Assembly (NCBI RefSeq): GCF_049705945.1
Contig: NZ_JBNAMV010000004.1
Location: 1,426,001 to 1,490,000 of the forward strand
Direction of reading: 5' to 3'
DNA: 64,000 bases
Source: Salarchaeum japonicum_A
GTDB taxonomy: Archaea; Halobacteriota; Halobacteria; Halobacteriales; Halobacteriaceae
Position 1 is the stretch's first letter, and the number at the start of each line of letters is the position of its first letter. The notes under the pieces are model-generated. The model was not told the DNA's origin. It ran no database searches and was given only the letters and a program-made list of their open reading frames with translations. Shown piece after piece: positions 51,909 to 60,322 of this stretch. The position numbers and the translations under genes were made by a program.

Positions 51909-52448
51909 ATGAACTCCGCGCCGACCTCCCGCGTCAGTGTCTCCGGCATCCCCGACGACACTCTCGACGAACTCGACGCGCTCGCCGAGGCCGAAGACAA
52001 GAGCCGGAGCGAGAAGATTGTCGAACTCATCGAGGCCGAAGTCGGTGAACGCCTCCCGGACGACAACGACGAGTACCGACCGAGTGACCCGTCGCTGAAC
52101 ACCGTCTACTCGGTCGCGGTCGACCACGCGAAACAGCACCAGCTCCGGTTCGACCTCCACAAGAGCAAGATGGCGACCGAGACCGGAATCCCCGCCACTG
52201 CGCTCCGCGGGTATCTCGTCTCCCTCCAGCGCGAGGGCTACGTGAAACACCAGATGGGCGACGCGCTCGGCTCCGGCTCAGACGCCGACTTCTGGCGCAT
52301 CAAGCCGCTCTGCGCGAACCCACGCGCATGGCGGTACTCCGAGGTCTACGACCCCGAGTACGTCGCACAACTCGAAGCGATGACCCCCGAGGAAACGCTC
52401 GACAGCCTCGAAAGCGCCGAACCCGCGCGAAGCCAGGCCGACGACTGA
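51909..52448 (+). CDS. Ribbon-helix-helix / winged-helix transcription factor
   Basis: 179 residues from the ATG at 51909. Residues 7-45 form a ribbon-helix-helix (RVSVSGIPDDTLDELDALAE, then SRSEKIVELIEAEV). Residues 75-125 look like a winged helix (KMATETGIPATALRGYLVSL, REGYVKHQ). Two DNA-binding domains in one chain fit a provirus regulator. It precedes the divergent-looking leftward island, so it may control the early/late decision. Confidence 0.8.
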   Translation: MNSAPTSRVSVSGIPDDTLDELDALAEAEDKSRSEKIVELIEAEVGERLPDDNDEYRPSDPSLNTVYSVAVDHAKQHQLRFDLHKSKMATETGIPATALRGYLVSLQREGYVKHQMGDALGSGSDADFWRIKPLCANPRAWRYSEVYDPEYVAQLEAMTPEETLDSLESAEPARSQADD

Positions 52449-52524
52449 ACCGTTCTTTCTCTCATTTTGGTATCGAATCCGTTGCAGGAACTTCTTGACG
52501 CTGCTAAACTTGCCCAGATTGAGA

Positions 52525-53211
52525 TTACGCGTCGTCTAAGCTGATCCCCAATTCGTTTTCTAACGTACTCCGGTCACGAACTTCGTAACTTTGCGCTGTT
52601 TGATAGTGGGAATCGCCCTGGTCAAGGTAGTCTTGCGCAGTGCTATCGCGATTCCGGGCGTAGGCGGCCATCGCCACTTGATAATCGCCGACAGCTGATG
52701 TGAGCGCGTAGGCGTTCTGATAGGTGTCATCGCACCAGTTCGAAACCGAAGTCTCATTCAATTCCTCTGCACGTGACTTTGCCGCCTCGAAATTTGTAGC
52801 AGCGGAATCAAAATAGCCTGCTGCTACGTTGAACTCTGCGCGAGCAGAAGAGTAGCTCTCTTCCTGGGCGTAGGATAGTCCACTGTTGTATTTGTCAACT
52901 CCGTTGTTATAGCTTGTAAGTCCGTAACTGTAGAGGTACAGTACTTGCCGATCCTTCGAACCGTCTAAATCAGAGCGCAGACCCTCAATCTCGTCTGACT
53001 GAGTGGACACCTCCGATTCCAGGGACGAAATTTGGGTCGACTGGTTCTCGATCTGATTTTCGAGTTCAGCGATTTCTCCGGACTTTTTCTCCAGCTGGTT
53101 CTCCATATCCTCGATTTCACTAGTGCTCTTAACGGTATACCCCAGGCACCCGGCTAGTGACGATGCTGCGAGCGTCCCGCCAACGGCTGTCAAGAACTGG
53201 CGTTTTTGCAT
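52525..53211 (-). CDS. Tat-type lipoprotein with coiled coil
   Basis: 228 residues. It begins MQKRQFLTAVGGTLAASSLA with the lipobox GC next, the haloarchaeal Tat-lipoprotein form (positively charged start, Ala/Ser-rich core, Cys at 22). A long coiled coil (about 30-85, IEDMENQLEKKSGEIAELEN) precedes a Ser/Tyr/Ala helical domain. It is AT-richer than its neighbours. Facing outward on the cell surface and expressed against the viral operon, it may block other viruses. This is inferred; no relative is recognised. Confidence 0.8.
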   Translation of the reverse strand: MQKRQFLTAVGGTLAASSLAGCLGYTVKSTSEIEDMENQLEKKSGEIAELENQIENQSTQISSLESEVSTQSDEIEGLRSDLDGSKDRQVLYLYSYGLTSYNNGVDKYNSGLSYAQEESYSSARAEFNVAAGYFDSAATNFEAAKSRAEELNETSVSNWCDDTYQNAYALTSAVGDYQVAMAAYARNRDSTAQDYLDQGDSHYQTAQSYEVRDRSTLENELGISLDDA

Positions 53212-53251
53212 ACGGCATCAATCACGGACACCGCATAAAAATTCCAGGATG

Positions 53252-53279
53252 GCCGACACGTATCAGCGTTCGTGTCGGC
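53252..53279. terminator. Inverted repeat between AbrB-like and lipoprotein genes
   Basis: GCCGACACG and CGTGTCGGC pair perfectly across a 10-base loop. It lies just past the stop of the 53299 gene read leftward and upstream of the lipoprotein start, so it may be a terminator for the former or an operator for the latter. Confidence 0.45.
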
Positions 53280-53298
53280 TCCAGATCGGTTCCTAACC

Positions 53299-53565
53299 TT
53301 AGACGACGGCGGCTTCTTGTTTTTCGTGACCCGGTTCGTCAAGCAGGGACATCGAGGCGGCCGCGCGTAATCGCGCGAACTCGTCGAGGCCGACCTCGTT
53401 CGTCGCCGTCACGACCCACGCCCCGGTTCCAACTGATTCAACACGTAGACTACAACTCTCGATGGAGCCGTCCTCCGCGATCAAACCGAGTTCGCGGAGA
53501 TCGTCCTTCGGCAGCGTCACCCCTGCCGAGTTCGACCCCACATTCACGAGGCAGTTAATCGCCAT
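53299..53565 (-). CDS. AbrB/SpoVT-like DNA-binding protein
   Basis: 88 residues from ATG MAINCLVNVGSN. The swapped-hairpin AbrB pattern is seen in NVGSNSAGVTLPKDDLRELGLI, followed by more beta strands. The C-terminal helix LDEFARLRAAASMSLLDEP is extra. Such proteins act as repressors or antitoxins; no toxin is next to it. A TATA-like GGTATTATATC is about 28 bases upstream on the minus strand. Confidence 0.75.
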   Translation of the reverse strand: MAINCLVNVGSNSAGVTLPKDDLRELGLIAEDGSIESCSLRVESVGTGAWVVTATNEVGLDEFARLRAAASMSLLDEPGHEKQEAAVV

Positions 53566-53718
53566 TACAGCCGTTCTTTCCCGATATAATACCATAAAAC
53601 CCCGTTCTGTCACAACATCCCCAGACCCCCGTCTCGATATTCCGAGGGACTAGATTCCACGAACCCCCTCTACGGCGTGTGATGCACCCTACAACCACAC
53701 ACGTTACCCGCGCTCGCG

Positions 53719-53982
53719 ATGCCTGACGTGAAACGCACCCAGGAGGGCAACACCTTCTGGACGGCTACCGTGCGCTACGAACACGACTTCGAGACCATCG
53801 AGGACGACTACATCGCACCCGAACGCGTCCAGAACGTCGCGCAGGGAGCGCGCGTTCGCCTCGGACGCACACCCGACGGCTCACACCTCGTTCACGAAGT
53901 CCAGGTGCCGTGCGCGGCGCTTCGCTCCGAATCGCACGTCCGCCAGCTCGCCACAACCGTCACCGACGCCGTCGAATCGTGA
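53719..53982 (+). CDS. Viral small protein (87 aa)
   Basis: 87 residues from ATG MPDVKRTQEG. It is beta-rich at the start (NTFWTATVRYEHDFETIEDD) with basic and acidic alternation, and lacks Cys pairs or membrane segments except one Cys. It opens the long rightward chain; its TGA overlaps the next GTG. Function unknown. Confidence 0.65.
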   Translation: MPDVKRTQEGNTFWTATVRYEHDFETIEDDYIAPERVQNVAQGARVRLGRTPDGSHLVHEVQVPCAALRSESHVRQLATTVTDAVES

Positions 53983-54041
53983 CCCAAACCCAGACGTTCG
54001 AGCCTACGACCACGACGACCGCGCGACGAAGGGCGAAGTGA
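53979..54041 (+). CDS. Possible 20-residue leader gene
   Basis: A GTG frame overlapping both neighbours as GTGA. It encodes MTQTQTFEPTTTTTARRRAK. It may only serve to carry ribosomes to the next start. Confidence 0.3.
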   Translation: MTQTQTFEPTTTTTARRRAK

Positions 54042-54319
54042 AGTCGTGTCACCGTACTATCGGCGACACCTACCCGGAAGCCGGTCGTTTCCGCGTTCGT
54101 CGCGACCAGCATCGCAGTCTCACCGTCTCGAACGCACACGCGACCGCTTGGTATATCTTCGTCCTGTTCGACGAAGACGAGAACCAGATCACACTCCAGC
54201 GCCGTCGCCCGTCCACCGTGACCCGCCTCGTCGAGGAGCGCGGCGGCTGGAACCACGCCGGGCACGCCGAGTTCGAGTACCAGCACAAGCTCCCAATCGA
54301 CACCGTCATCGACGTATGA
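54038..54319 (+). CDS. Viral protein (93 aa)
   Basis: 93 residues from GTG at 54038. The core alternates strands and helices (HATAWYIFVLFDEDENQITL, RPSTVTRLVEERGGW). I do not recognise it. Its stop shares ATGA with the following zinc protein. Confidence 0.6.
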   Translation: MKSCHRTIGDTYPEAGRFRVRRDQHRSLTVSNAHATAWYIFVLFDEDENQITLQRRRPSTVTRLVEERGGWNHAGHAEFEYQHKLPIDTVIDV

Positions 54320-54438
54320 GCGACCGCATCGCCGACGAACCCTGTGACGACTGCGGCCGGCCCGCCTACGAACACGAACGCGAGCGTACCCGCCAGGAAG
54401 ACGGCCAGTACGTCTTCCGCTACATCTGCCCCGAATGA
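54316..54438 (+). CDS. 40-residue zinc-binding microprotein
   Basis: From ATG at 54316: SDRIADEPCDDCGRPAYEHE, then RERTRQEDGQYVFRYICPE. CxxC, a His and a late Cys suggest a zinc knuckle. Overlaps on both sides (ATGA) place it in the same translation chain. Confidence 0.6.
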   Translation: MSDRIADEPCDDCGRPAYEHERERTRQEDGQYVFRYICPE

Positions 54439-55061
54439 CCGACCCCTACACCTGTCCCGTCGACGACTGCGAATTCGGCGAGGGCGTCGAGAAAAGCCGC
54501 GCCCAGGTCACCCAGCATATCCGGATGACCGACGACGGCGTCCACGACCTCGACGAACTCTCTCCCGAACCACTCGAAGACGCCGATACCGACGACGAAC
54601 CCGACAACACCACAAACGAAGACGAATCGACGGAGACAGGCGACGAAATCCATGAATCCGACAGTACCACCGCTCCCGCTGACGCTTCCAGGACGCCCGA
54701 CGAATCGACTGACGAAAGCGACGACGAATCCCAGGAAAGCGACGAGATGCCGACACAGGAAGAACTAGCCCGGCAACGCGAGAACACGACGCCGAGCACC
54801 GAAACGAACGACACCAGCAACGAAGACCCGCCCGACGGCACTCCCGATTCGACGCCGTCGCCCGATTTCTCGATGCCAAGCGTCGACACCACGACCCTCC
54901 TCTGGGGAGCCTTTCTGCTCGTCGCCTTCCTCACGATCTATCTCGCGCTCCGCAAGCGCTCGAACGACGAGACGGAAGTCGTCGAACCCACATCGGGCGT
55001 CGAGGACGAAGACGACGAGTCTATCGAGAGCCCCGACGATATGGATGGAGGGCTAGTCTGA
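54435..55061 (+). CDS. Viral zinc-finger membrane protein, very acidic
   Basis: 208 residues. A C2H2-like finger at the N-terminus (CPVDDCEFGEGVEKSRAQVTQH) is followed by a long Asp/Glu/Ser/Thr-rich stretch. One membrane helix lies near residues 150-172 (TTLLWGAFLLVAFLTIYLAL), then an acidic tail. Such a protein could anchor DNA or capsid to the internal viral membrane; inferred. Confidence 0.7.
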   Translation: MTDPYTCPVDDCEFGEGVEKSRAQVTQHIRMTDDGVHDLDELSPEPLEDADTDDEPDNTTNEDESTETGDEIHESDSTTAPADASRTPDESTDESDDESQESDEMPTQEELARQRENTTPSTETNDTSNEDPPDGTPDSTPSPDFSMPSVDTTTLLWGAFLLVAFLTIYLALRKRSNDETEVVEPTSGVEDEDDESIESPDDMDGGLV

Positions 55062-55478
55062 ATGGCGGACGCAGCCGACAAGCTCCTGCACGCGGTCGCG
55101 AAGGGCGCAGTCGACGGTCTCACCGATGCCGCCGACCTCCGCGGGCAGAAAGAGCGCGCGTACACCGACCGGAACCTCCTCGCCGTCGCCTTCGCCACCT
55201 ACCGCTATCCGAACTCAGGCTGGTATCTTCCGGATGAATCCGACGAGAGCGCCGAGTGGCCGGTCGTCTGGGCCGCCACACCGGATGGCAACGTCTCCTG
55301 GCACGTACCGCCGGCGTACGTCGAAGTTCTTCGACTCTCACTCCTCGACGAGACCGAACCGCCGGGCGGCTACAGCGGCTACGACCGTCGCGAGAAGAAC
55401 GACCGACTTCTGACGGCGATTCTTCGAGACAGCGTGACTGAACTCGACGATTCCACCCGCGACGAACTCCTTGTATGA
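55062..55478 (+). CDS. Viral protein (138 aa)
   Basis: 138 residues directly after the preceding stop. A helical start (DKLLHAVAKGAVDGLTDAAD) precedes a Trp/Tyr-rich middle (NSGWYLPDESDESAEWPVVW) and ends in charged helices. No known family. Confidence 0.65.
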   Translation: MADAADKLLHAVAKGAVDGLTDAADLRGQKERAYTDRNLLAVAFATYRYPNSGWYLPDESDESAEWPVVWAATPDGNVSWHVPPAYVEVLRLSLLDETEPPGGYSGYDRREKNDRLLTAILRDSVTELDDSTRDELLV

Positions 55479-55999
55479 CAACCGACACAGACACCCCAAG
55501 CGACGACGCACCGGGCCCGGAATCGCTCGACACCGACGACTCGGATGTCGAACCGGACGCCGAGAACGCCGACGAACAGCCCGCGCTCGACGACGACGAG
55601 ATGGCCGACCTCGCCGGTATCGGCGAGGAGATCGAGGACGACCTCGACGACGCCGAACCCGACGACGGCGACGAGACAAGCGACGAAATCGAGTCGGCTG
55701 GCGAATCGAGCGAGTCGACGCCGTCCGGCGACCGGCGGAAGTGGGGCGACATGTACTGCAACATCGCCGTCACCGCTACCGAATCTCTCATCGAGGGGCT
55801 TGACGGCGACGCCGAAGTCTCCGGTGACGACCTCCGCGACCTTGACGTCGACGACGCGTTCAACGAGATGATGGCCGAACGCGGCCGTCCCGAGGACGTG
55901 CCACCCCAGCAGTGGGTGTTCATGGGAACCGCGATGTTCGTCGTCGGCAACGTTGTCGCGCAGACGGACGTTCTCGAACGTCTCCTTGACGATGTTTAG
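55475..55999 (+). CDS. Acidic viral protein with hydrophobic C-terminus
   Basis: 174 residues. The first ~90 are almost all Asp, Glu, Ser and Thr; then KWGDMYCNIAVTATESLIEG and a hydrophobic helix QQWVFMGTAMFVVGNVVAQT near the end. It may be membrane-associated. The last bases overlap the next gene. Confidence 0.6.
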   Translation: MTTDTDTPSDDAPGPESLDTDDSDVEPDAENADEQPALDDDEMADLAGIGEEIEDDLDDAEPDDGDETSDEIESAGESSESTPSGDRRKWGDMYCNIAVTATESLIEGLDGDAEVSGDDLRDLDVDDAFNEMMAERGRPEDVPPQQWVFMGTAMFVVGNVVAQTDVLERLLDDV

Positions 56000-56585
56000 G
56001 GAATCCATGATGAAGAGGGCGCTCAAGTCCGTCACTCCCTCCGAGATGCCGCAAGCCCAGGCGCTCGCCAGCATCCTCTCCGCGAGCGAGTACCAGCTCT
56101 TCCAAGCTATCGACCGCCTCGTCGACGCCGCGGACGCTGGCGAGTTCGGCGTCAGTCAAACCGCTGAAGCGCGCCGGGACGAACTACTCTCGATGGCCGA
56201 TGCGTTCTCCGACGGCGAGTTCGACACCTGGTGGTGGGAGAACGTCGCCCCGGACTTCCTCGACAACCCCCAGAAAGCACGGCAGAGCGCTGGCCTCTCG
56301 AAAGACCAGTGGCAGGACCGGATGTCGACATGGGCAGAGACCTACCGTGAGCGCGCCGGCCCCGAACACGCCGTCCAGTCGATGACCGACGCGCAGGTCG
56401 CCGCGTTCCATGTTGAGGACACGTTCGGCGTCGATCTCGACACTTTCAGCGACGAAGTCGTCGAATGGGATCGCGTCGAACACGCCGAGGGCCTCGCTCG
56501 GAAGAACCTGCAGGCGGCGGTCGGAACCATCCACCAGGTCGCAGCACACCTCGAACGCGACGACACCGACAGCGCTGACGCGTGA
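55992..56585 (+). CDS. Viral protein upstream of packaging ATPase
   Basis: 197 residues from ATG MFRESMMKRALK. Soluble, helical, with SEYQLFQAIDRLVDAADAGE and a Trp-rich DTWWWENVAPDFLD. It overlaps the ATPase gene (GTGA), so it is likely made with it; a packaging or vertex partner role is inferred from position. Confidence 0.65.
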   Translation: MFRESMMKRALKSVTPSEMPQAQALASILSASEYQLFQAIDRLVDAADAGEFGVSQTAEARRDELLSMADAFSDGEFDTWWWENVAPDFLDNPQKARQSAGLSKDQWQDRMSTWAETYRERAGPEHAVQSMTDAQVAAFHVEDTFGVDLDTFSDEVVEWDRVEHAEGLARKNLQAAVGTIHQVAAHLERDDTDSADA

Positions 56586-57364
56586 CGCACGCCGTGCTCG
56601 CCGCGAAGACGGGCTGGGGGAAATCCTGGTTCTGTCAGGTGTACACGGAAGCGAACCTCCAGTCCGTCGAGTACGCCGTCGTTCTCGACTACAAGGACGA
56701 GTATCGCGGCTTGGCGAAATCCGGGTTCGCACGCTGGATGGGCGTCGGCGACCACGAAGCCACGCTCGACGCGAGCGCGTGGACGACAGCGCTCGAAGAC
56801 AACCGGAAGCTCATCCTCGCGCGCGCCGGACTCCGCTCGGAGACCTGGCAGGAGGTCGCCGCGAACGTCGTCCGTGCCGCCCGCGAGATCGACGGTACGG
56901 CGCTCGTCGTCATCGACGAAGCACATTTCGTCGCCCCGCAACGCGGCGGGTTTCCGGAAGAAGTCGAAGGTCTCGCGACGACCGGCCGCGGGGAAGGCGT
57001 CTCCTCGCTCTGGGTGACCCAGCGTCCGGCGAAGCTCGACGAAACCATCCTCGCGCAGATGGATCGCACCGTTCTCGGCGGCTTCAAGAGTGACGCCGAC
57101 CTCGACAAGATCTCCGGCTACATCGAGTATCCGAAGGAGTTCCACAACGCGAACACGCGCCGTGTCTCCGGGCCCGTCCCCGACGACCTCCGCGTTGATG
57201 GCGAACCACTCGCACTTCGACGATTCACGGACGACGCCGACCACACGGTCGGCTCGGAGTGGATTCGAAGCGACGACGGCGACTTCGAGCGCGTCGACAC
57301 CCGCGATAAGTCCATGCAATCGACTCACTACGGCCCCGAGGGCCACAAGCTCGCAGACCCCTGA
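56582..57364 (+). CDS. Genome-packaging ATPase (FtsK/HerA-A32 type)
   Basis: 260 residues from GTG at 56582. Walker A is LAAKTGWGKSWFCQVY at residues 6-21, Walker B is TALVVIDEAHFV near 112, and there is a sensor-like LWVTQRPAKLDE. This compact form is the packaging ATPase of the PRD1-like and sphaerolipovirus lineage, which drives DNA into an internal-membrane capsid. No nuclease domain. Confidence 0.85.
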   Translation: MTHAVLAAKTGWGKSWFCQVYTEANLQSVEYAVVLDYKDEYRGLAKSGFARWMGVGDHEATLDASAWTTALEDNRKLILARAGLRSETWQEVAANVVRAAREIDGTALVVIDEAHFVAPQRGGFPEEVEGLATTGRGEGVSSLWVTQRPAKLDETILAQMDRTVLGGFKSDADLDKISGYIEYPKEFHNANTRRVSGPVPDDLRVDGEPLALRRFTDDADHTVGSEWIRSDDGDFERVDTRDKSMQSTHYGPEGHKLADP

Positions 57365-57510
57365 TGCCGAAGCAACGCGAGGACATCACGCTCTACGGCG
57401 AACCCGCGGAGGCGTTCCGGGACGCTCGCTCTCGACTGGAAGACCGCTGGGGGTTCGAGCCGACGAAGTCGCAGGTAGTCGCCTATATCCTCGGGGAGTC
57501 AGACCTCTGA
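57364..57510 (+). CDS. 48-residue conserved viral microprotein
   Basis: ATG overlaps the ATPase stop by one base (TGATG). It encodes PKQREDITLYGEPAEAFRDA, then RSRLEDRWGFEPTKSQVVAY and ILGESDL. Strand-helix-helix spacing resembles a ribbon-helix-helix domain. Similar short proteins occur in haloviruses as I recall. Confidence 0.6.
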   Translation: MPKQREDITLYGEPAEAFRDARSRLEDRWGFEPTKSQVVAYILGESDL

Positions 57511-57624
57511 CGGCGGTCGGCAACCCATAGCCACCCCACGCCACCCGTGACCCGTCGCGGCCCGGTACCGCCGTGCTGGGCCGCTTGAGCCGTCACGAAG
57601 CCAACGCGACTAGAGTCGGATGGA
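57511..57624. promoter_or_regulatory. Gap before capsid genes
   Basis: The only gap over 100 bases in the rightward chain. It holds a CGGCCC...GGGCCG inverted repeat near 57570-57595 and may contain a separate promoter for the capsid genes. No TATA box is clear. Confidence 0.35.
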
Positions 57625-57915
57625 ATGGCATCCAACCTGACCACGCAGTTCGACACCCTACTCGACGCAGACGAGTGGGAGAGCATCGCCGCGACCCTCG
57701 CGGGCTATCTCGCCCCGACGGTCGCACGCAACGTTATCGAAGGCTCCGCGCCGTTCGACATCCCCGACGAAGCCTACGGCCTCGCTGTGATGTTCGGCGC
57801 TGGATACTCGCCGATGTACACGCGAGAGATCCAGGTCGGCGGCGGCCTCTACACCGCCGACAAGGCGATGGAGCGCTTCGGTCTCAAGCAGACGGTCACC
57901 AACCTGGGGGCCTAA
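57625..57915 (+). CDS. Viral protein upstream of capsid genes (96 aa)
   Basis: 96 residues from ATG MASNLTTQFDTLLD. Amphipathic helices (AATLAGYLAPTVARNVIEG) followed by a moderately hydrophobic YGLAVMFGAGYSPMYT. Three bases separate it from the small capsid gene. It could be a membrane-associated virion protein. Confidence 0.6.
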   Translation: MASNLTTQFDTLLDADEWESIAATLAGYLAPTVARNVIEGSAPFDIPDEAYGLAVMFGAGYSPMYTREIQVGGGLYTADKAMERFGLKQTVTNLGA

Positions 57916-57918
57916 CTG

Positions 57919-58422
57919 ATGACGAAACAGCTCAGCAACATCAGTAACATCGCGACCGAGAAGCAGAACGTCACCGGCCAGCTGACGCCCGTTCTCGAAA
58001 TCAGTCCCGAGGACGGCCGCGCGCTCGTCATCCGCGGGCAGGTCGCGCAGGGAAGCGAGGACGGCATCCCCATCTACGCCGACCTCCGTGACTCCAACGG
58101 TGACCCCCTCCCGACGAACACCGCCATCGCCCTCGAGTACGAAGCACCCTCGATGGACAAGGCGGACACCGTCTCCTACGTTCAGGACAACATCCGCTCG
58201 TACAACAGCCTCAGCATCGACGAGCAGCAGAACGTCGACAACATCGACGCCATCAAACACGTTCTCAAGGGCACGAAGGAAGCGAAAGAAGACGACCGTT
58301 TCCCAGCCGTCCAGGTGCGCGACATCGACAACCTCTACGTCAGTCTGAAGGGCGACACGCAGATCGACTGGACGCAGAGCGCGCTCTACGTCGACAAGAA
58401 CGCCGTTCGGTACGTCTCGTAA
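57919..58422 (+). CDS. Small major capsid protein (single beta-barrel, VP7-like)
   Basis: 167 residues, no cysteine, mainly beta-rich with short loops: NVTGQLTPVLEISPEDGRAL, IPIYADLRDSNGDPL, IALEYEAP. SH1-like viruses build a T=28 shell from a small (VP7) and a large (VP4) capsid protein with one upright beta-barrel each. Position right after the packaging genes and next to the 240-residue protein supports this; homology is inferred, not searched. Confidence 0.7.
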   Translation: MTKQLSNISNIATEKQNVTGQLTPVLEISPEDGRALVIRGQVAQGSEDGIPIYADLRDSNGDPLPTNTAIALEYEAPSMDKADTVSYVQDNIRSYNSLSIDEQQNVDNIDAIKHVLKGTKEAKEDDRFPAVQVRDIDNLYVSLKGDTQIDWTQSALYVDKNAVRYVS

Positions 58423-58423
58423 A

Positions 58424-59146
58424 ATGGCGAATCCGGTTCAGAAGGCCGTCCGCCAGCTTGAGCAGGTGCCGACGGCCCACAACACGCTCTCCGCGTCCGA
58501 CTTCGAGACCGCGGATGTGGTTGCCGGTGAACGCACGAAGGTCGCGTCTCATCAGTTCAATCGGCCGGTCGCCGTCAAGGACGACGAGACGTACAACATC
58601 GACCTCATCGCGCACGAACGCCGGACGAGCGACGGCACCACCGGCACCCAGGAGCAGTTCACGCTTTCGCACAACCTCATCGAGTCGCCGTCGATTCCGG
58701 TCGATGTCGTCGCGTTCGAGGGCGGCAGTCGGCTCACCGTCGATTCCGTCGACTACGACGCGGACACGGTGTCCGTGACCCCGGCGAACGCGAACAGCGA
58801 CATCGACATCTTCTACGTCAGCGGCGACCAGGCGCATCTCGAGATTCGGAAGACCGCGCCGAACGGCACGTTCGAGACCATTGACGAGTCCGACATCGGT
58901 CTCGCGAACCGCCGGAACCAGAACAAGACGCCGCTCCGATTCGACTTCGATCACCCCCTTCAGGGCGTGATTCCGACCGACTGGAGTCTCGACATCTACG
59001 TCGACGGCCCCTACGAGGTCGTGTGGTCGATGGACAACGGCGCGAGCGCGACGAACCAGCTCGTCTCCATTCCCATTGAGCGCAGCGAGCGGGAGATCCC
59101 CGACTGGGTAGAAGACGTTATCGCCCAGGTCGCGGCGACCCAGTAA
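58424..59146 (+). CDS. Large major capsid protein (single beta-barrel, VP4-like)
   Basis: 240 residues, no cysteine. A short helical start (NPVQKAVRQLEQVPTAHNTL) leads into alternating strands: RPVAVKDDETYNIDLIAHER, PVDVVAFEGGSRLTVDSVDY, IDIFYVSGDQAHLEI and LDIYVDGPYEVVWSMD. Length is close to that of SH1 VP4 (232 by memory). It follows the small capsid gene by one base. Confidence 0.7.
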   Translation: MANPVQKAVRQLEQVPTAHNTLSASDFETADVVAGERTKVASHQFNRPVAVKDDETYNIDLIAHERRTSDGTTGTQEQFTLSHNLIESPSIPVDVVAFEGGSRLTVDSVDYDADTVSVTPANANSDIDIFYVSGDQAHLEIRKTAPNGTFETIDESDIGLANRRNQNKTPLRFDFDHPLQGVIPTDWSLDIYVDGPYEVVWSMDNGASATNQLVSIPIERSEREIPDWVEDVIAQVAATQ

Positions 59147-59152
59147 CCCGCA

Positions 59153-59434
59153 ATGCAGGGCGGATTGGTTAGCGAAACCGCCGGCGGCATGCACATCATG
59201 TCGACAGCGTCGGACGCGAATGCGAACGATAGTGGCCTCGATGGGGGTAACAGCAACCAGGCTACTGCGAGCTTCGCGACCGATGTGGATGTCGACGCCG
59301 CGAGTCTTGACAGTCATCTCGATTCGTTCTTCGACGCGTCCGGCTGGACGCGCGAGGACGTGATGGTCGTCGCCGCGGGGATTCAGATTCTGATGTGGAT
59401 GGCACTCCTCTACCTGGAGGTGTCCGAACGGTGA
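59153..59434 (+). CDS. Viral single-helix membrane protein (93 aa)
   Basis: 93 residues with an N-terminal Asn/Ser/Asp-rich stretch and one membrane helix at the C-terminus (MVVAAGIQILMWMALLYLEV). Likely in the internal virion membrane. Its TGA overlaps the next GTG. Confidence 0.6.
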   Translation: MQGGLVSETAGGMHIMSTASDANANDSGLDGGNSNQATASFATDVDVDAASLDSHLDSFFDASGWTREDVMVVAAGIQILMWMALLYLEVSER

Positions 59435-59529
59435 ACACGGACCGCGTCGACATCGACGAGATGGACGACGAAGAGCGCGAGAGGGCGGCCCGCGAGGCCG
59501 GCCTTCTCCGCGACGACGAGGAAGACTGA
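59431..59529 (+). CDS. 32-residue charged microprotein
   Basis: From GTG at 59431, encoding NTDRVDIDEMDDEERERAAR and EAGLLRDDEED. A single charged helix. Overlaps on both sides (GTGA, TGATG) support translation. Confidence 0.45.
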   Translation: MNTDRVDIDEMDDEERERAAREAGLLRDDEED

Positions 59530-59885
59530 TGGACCCGGTACCGAAGCCGGATCCGAGCGACGCGCCCGTCCACGAGACGGAATCCGTCGCGCTCGAACCC
59601 GGGCAGAAGGCAACCATCACGATGTCGCCGTCGACGAGCGGGAACCTCCACTACATCCCGACCATCGCGGTTTCGAAGTACTCGGGCGCGACCTACGCGG
59701 TCGCCGTCGACGGTACGAGTCGGTTCGGCCCGGCGGCGATGCCGCCGACCGACCCCGACAACGCCCAGGTCACGTTCCTGCCATGTCTCCAGCTCCGCAG
59801 GGAGCTGACGGTGACGGTGAAGGACGTGCGGGCGACGGGGAGCGAGCGCGAGTATCTCGTCCAGGTCATCGGGTGGGAGGGCTAA
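59529..59885 (+). CDS. Viral beta-rich structural protein (118 aa)
   Basis: 118 residues. Strand-rich: SVALEPGQKATITMSPS, YIPTIAVSKYSGATYAVAVD, ELTVTVKDVRATGSEREYLV. Fits a jelly-roll or spike base protein. It lies after the capsid genes, where SH1-like viruses carry vertex proteins; inferred from position. Confidence 0.6.
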   Translation: MDPVPKPDPSDAPVHETESVALEPGQKATITMSPSTSGNLHYIPTIAVSKYSGATYAVAVDGTSRFGPAAMPPTDPDNAQVTFLPCLQLRRELTVTVKDVRATGSEREYLVQVIGWEG

Positions 59886-59886
59886 G

Positions 59887-60225
59887 ATGCCTCTCGGAAC
59901 GAACTCCCGCGTCAGCGAAATCGCGGGCCGAGGCAGCGATGAGGACTCCCTCCAGGTGCCTGCCGACGACATCAGCGGTGGTGTCGTGGCGGAGATTGGC
60001 AACGTCAGCGCGTTCACCCTCTACCTCCACGCAGAAGGCGCGGTGACGGTGACGGTCGAGTTCTCGCCGGATGACAGCGAGAACTGGTACGAGGCGGATG
60101 AGTCGCCTATCGAGTTCTCCGAGGCGGGGGATTCGGCGACGAATATCGCGTACAAGATGACGCACGTTCGCGTGACCGGGTTGAACTCGACGCCCGTGCG
60201 AGCACAACTAAGAGAAGTAGTCTAA
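59887..60225 (+). CDS. Viral beta-rich structural protein (112 aa)
   Basis: 112 residues, strands such as VSAFTLYLHAEGAVTVTVEF and THVRVTGLNSTPVRAQLREV. Similar in style to the previous protein; possibly a pair of vertex-complex subunits. No Cys. Starts one base after the previous stop. Confidence 0.6.
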   Translation: MPLGTNSRVSEIAGRGSDEDSLQVPADDISGGVVAEIGNVSAFTLYLHAEGAVTVTVEFSPDDSENWYEADESPIEFSEAGDSATNIAYKMTHVRVTGLNSTPVRAQLREVV

Positions 60226-60226
60226 C

Positions 60227-60322
60227 ATGGCAGAATGGCCTAACAACTCGAAATCGGAGGAAGAGGTACAGAACGAGAGTCTCATATGGAGTGAGGGATT
60301 CGCGCCCGGGTTCGCAGGATGA
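60227..60322 (+). CDS. 31-residue microprotein
   Basis: From ATG at 60227: AEWPNNSKSEEEVQNESLIW and SEGFAPGFAG. Its stop overlaps the next ATG (ATGA). Function unknown. Confidence 0.45.
   Translation: MAEWPNNSKSEEEVQNESLIWSEGFAPGFAG

Noticed and set aside
56353..56363. Possible second copy of the tRNA-Pro 3' end (GCGCCGGCCCC)
   Set aside because: Only about ten bases match, within a coding region upstream of the ATPase gene, and the T-loop part is absent. Chance in GC-rich DNA.
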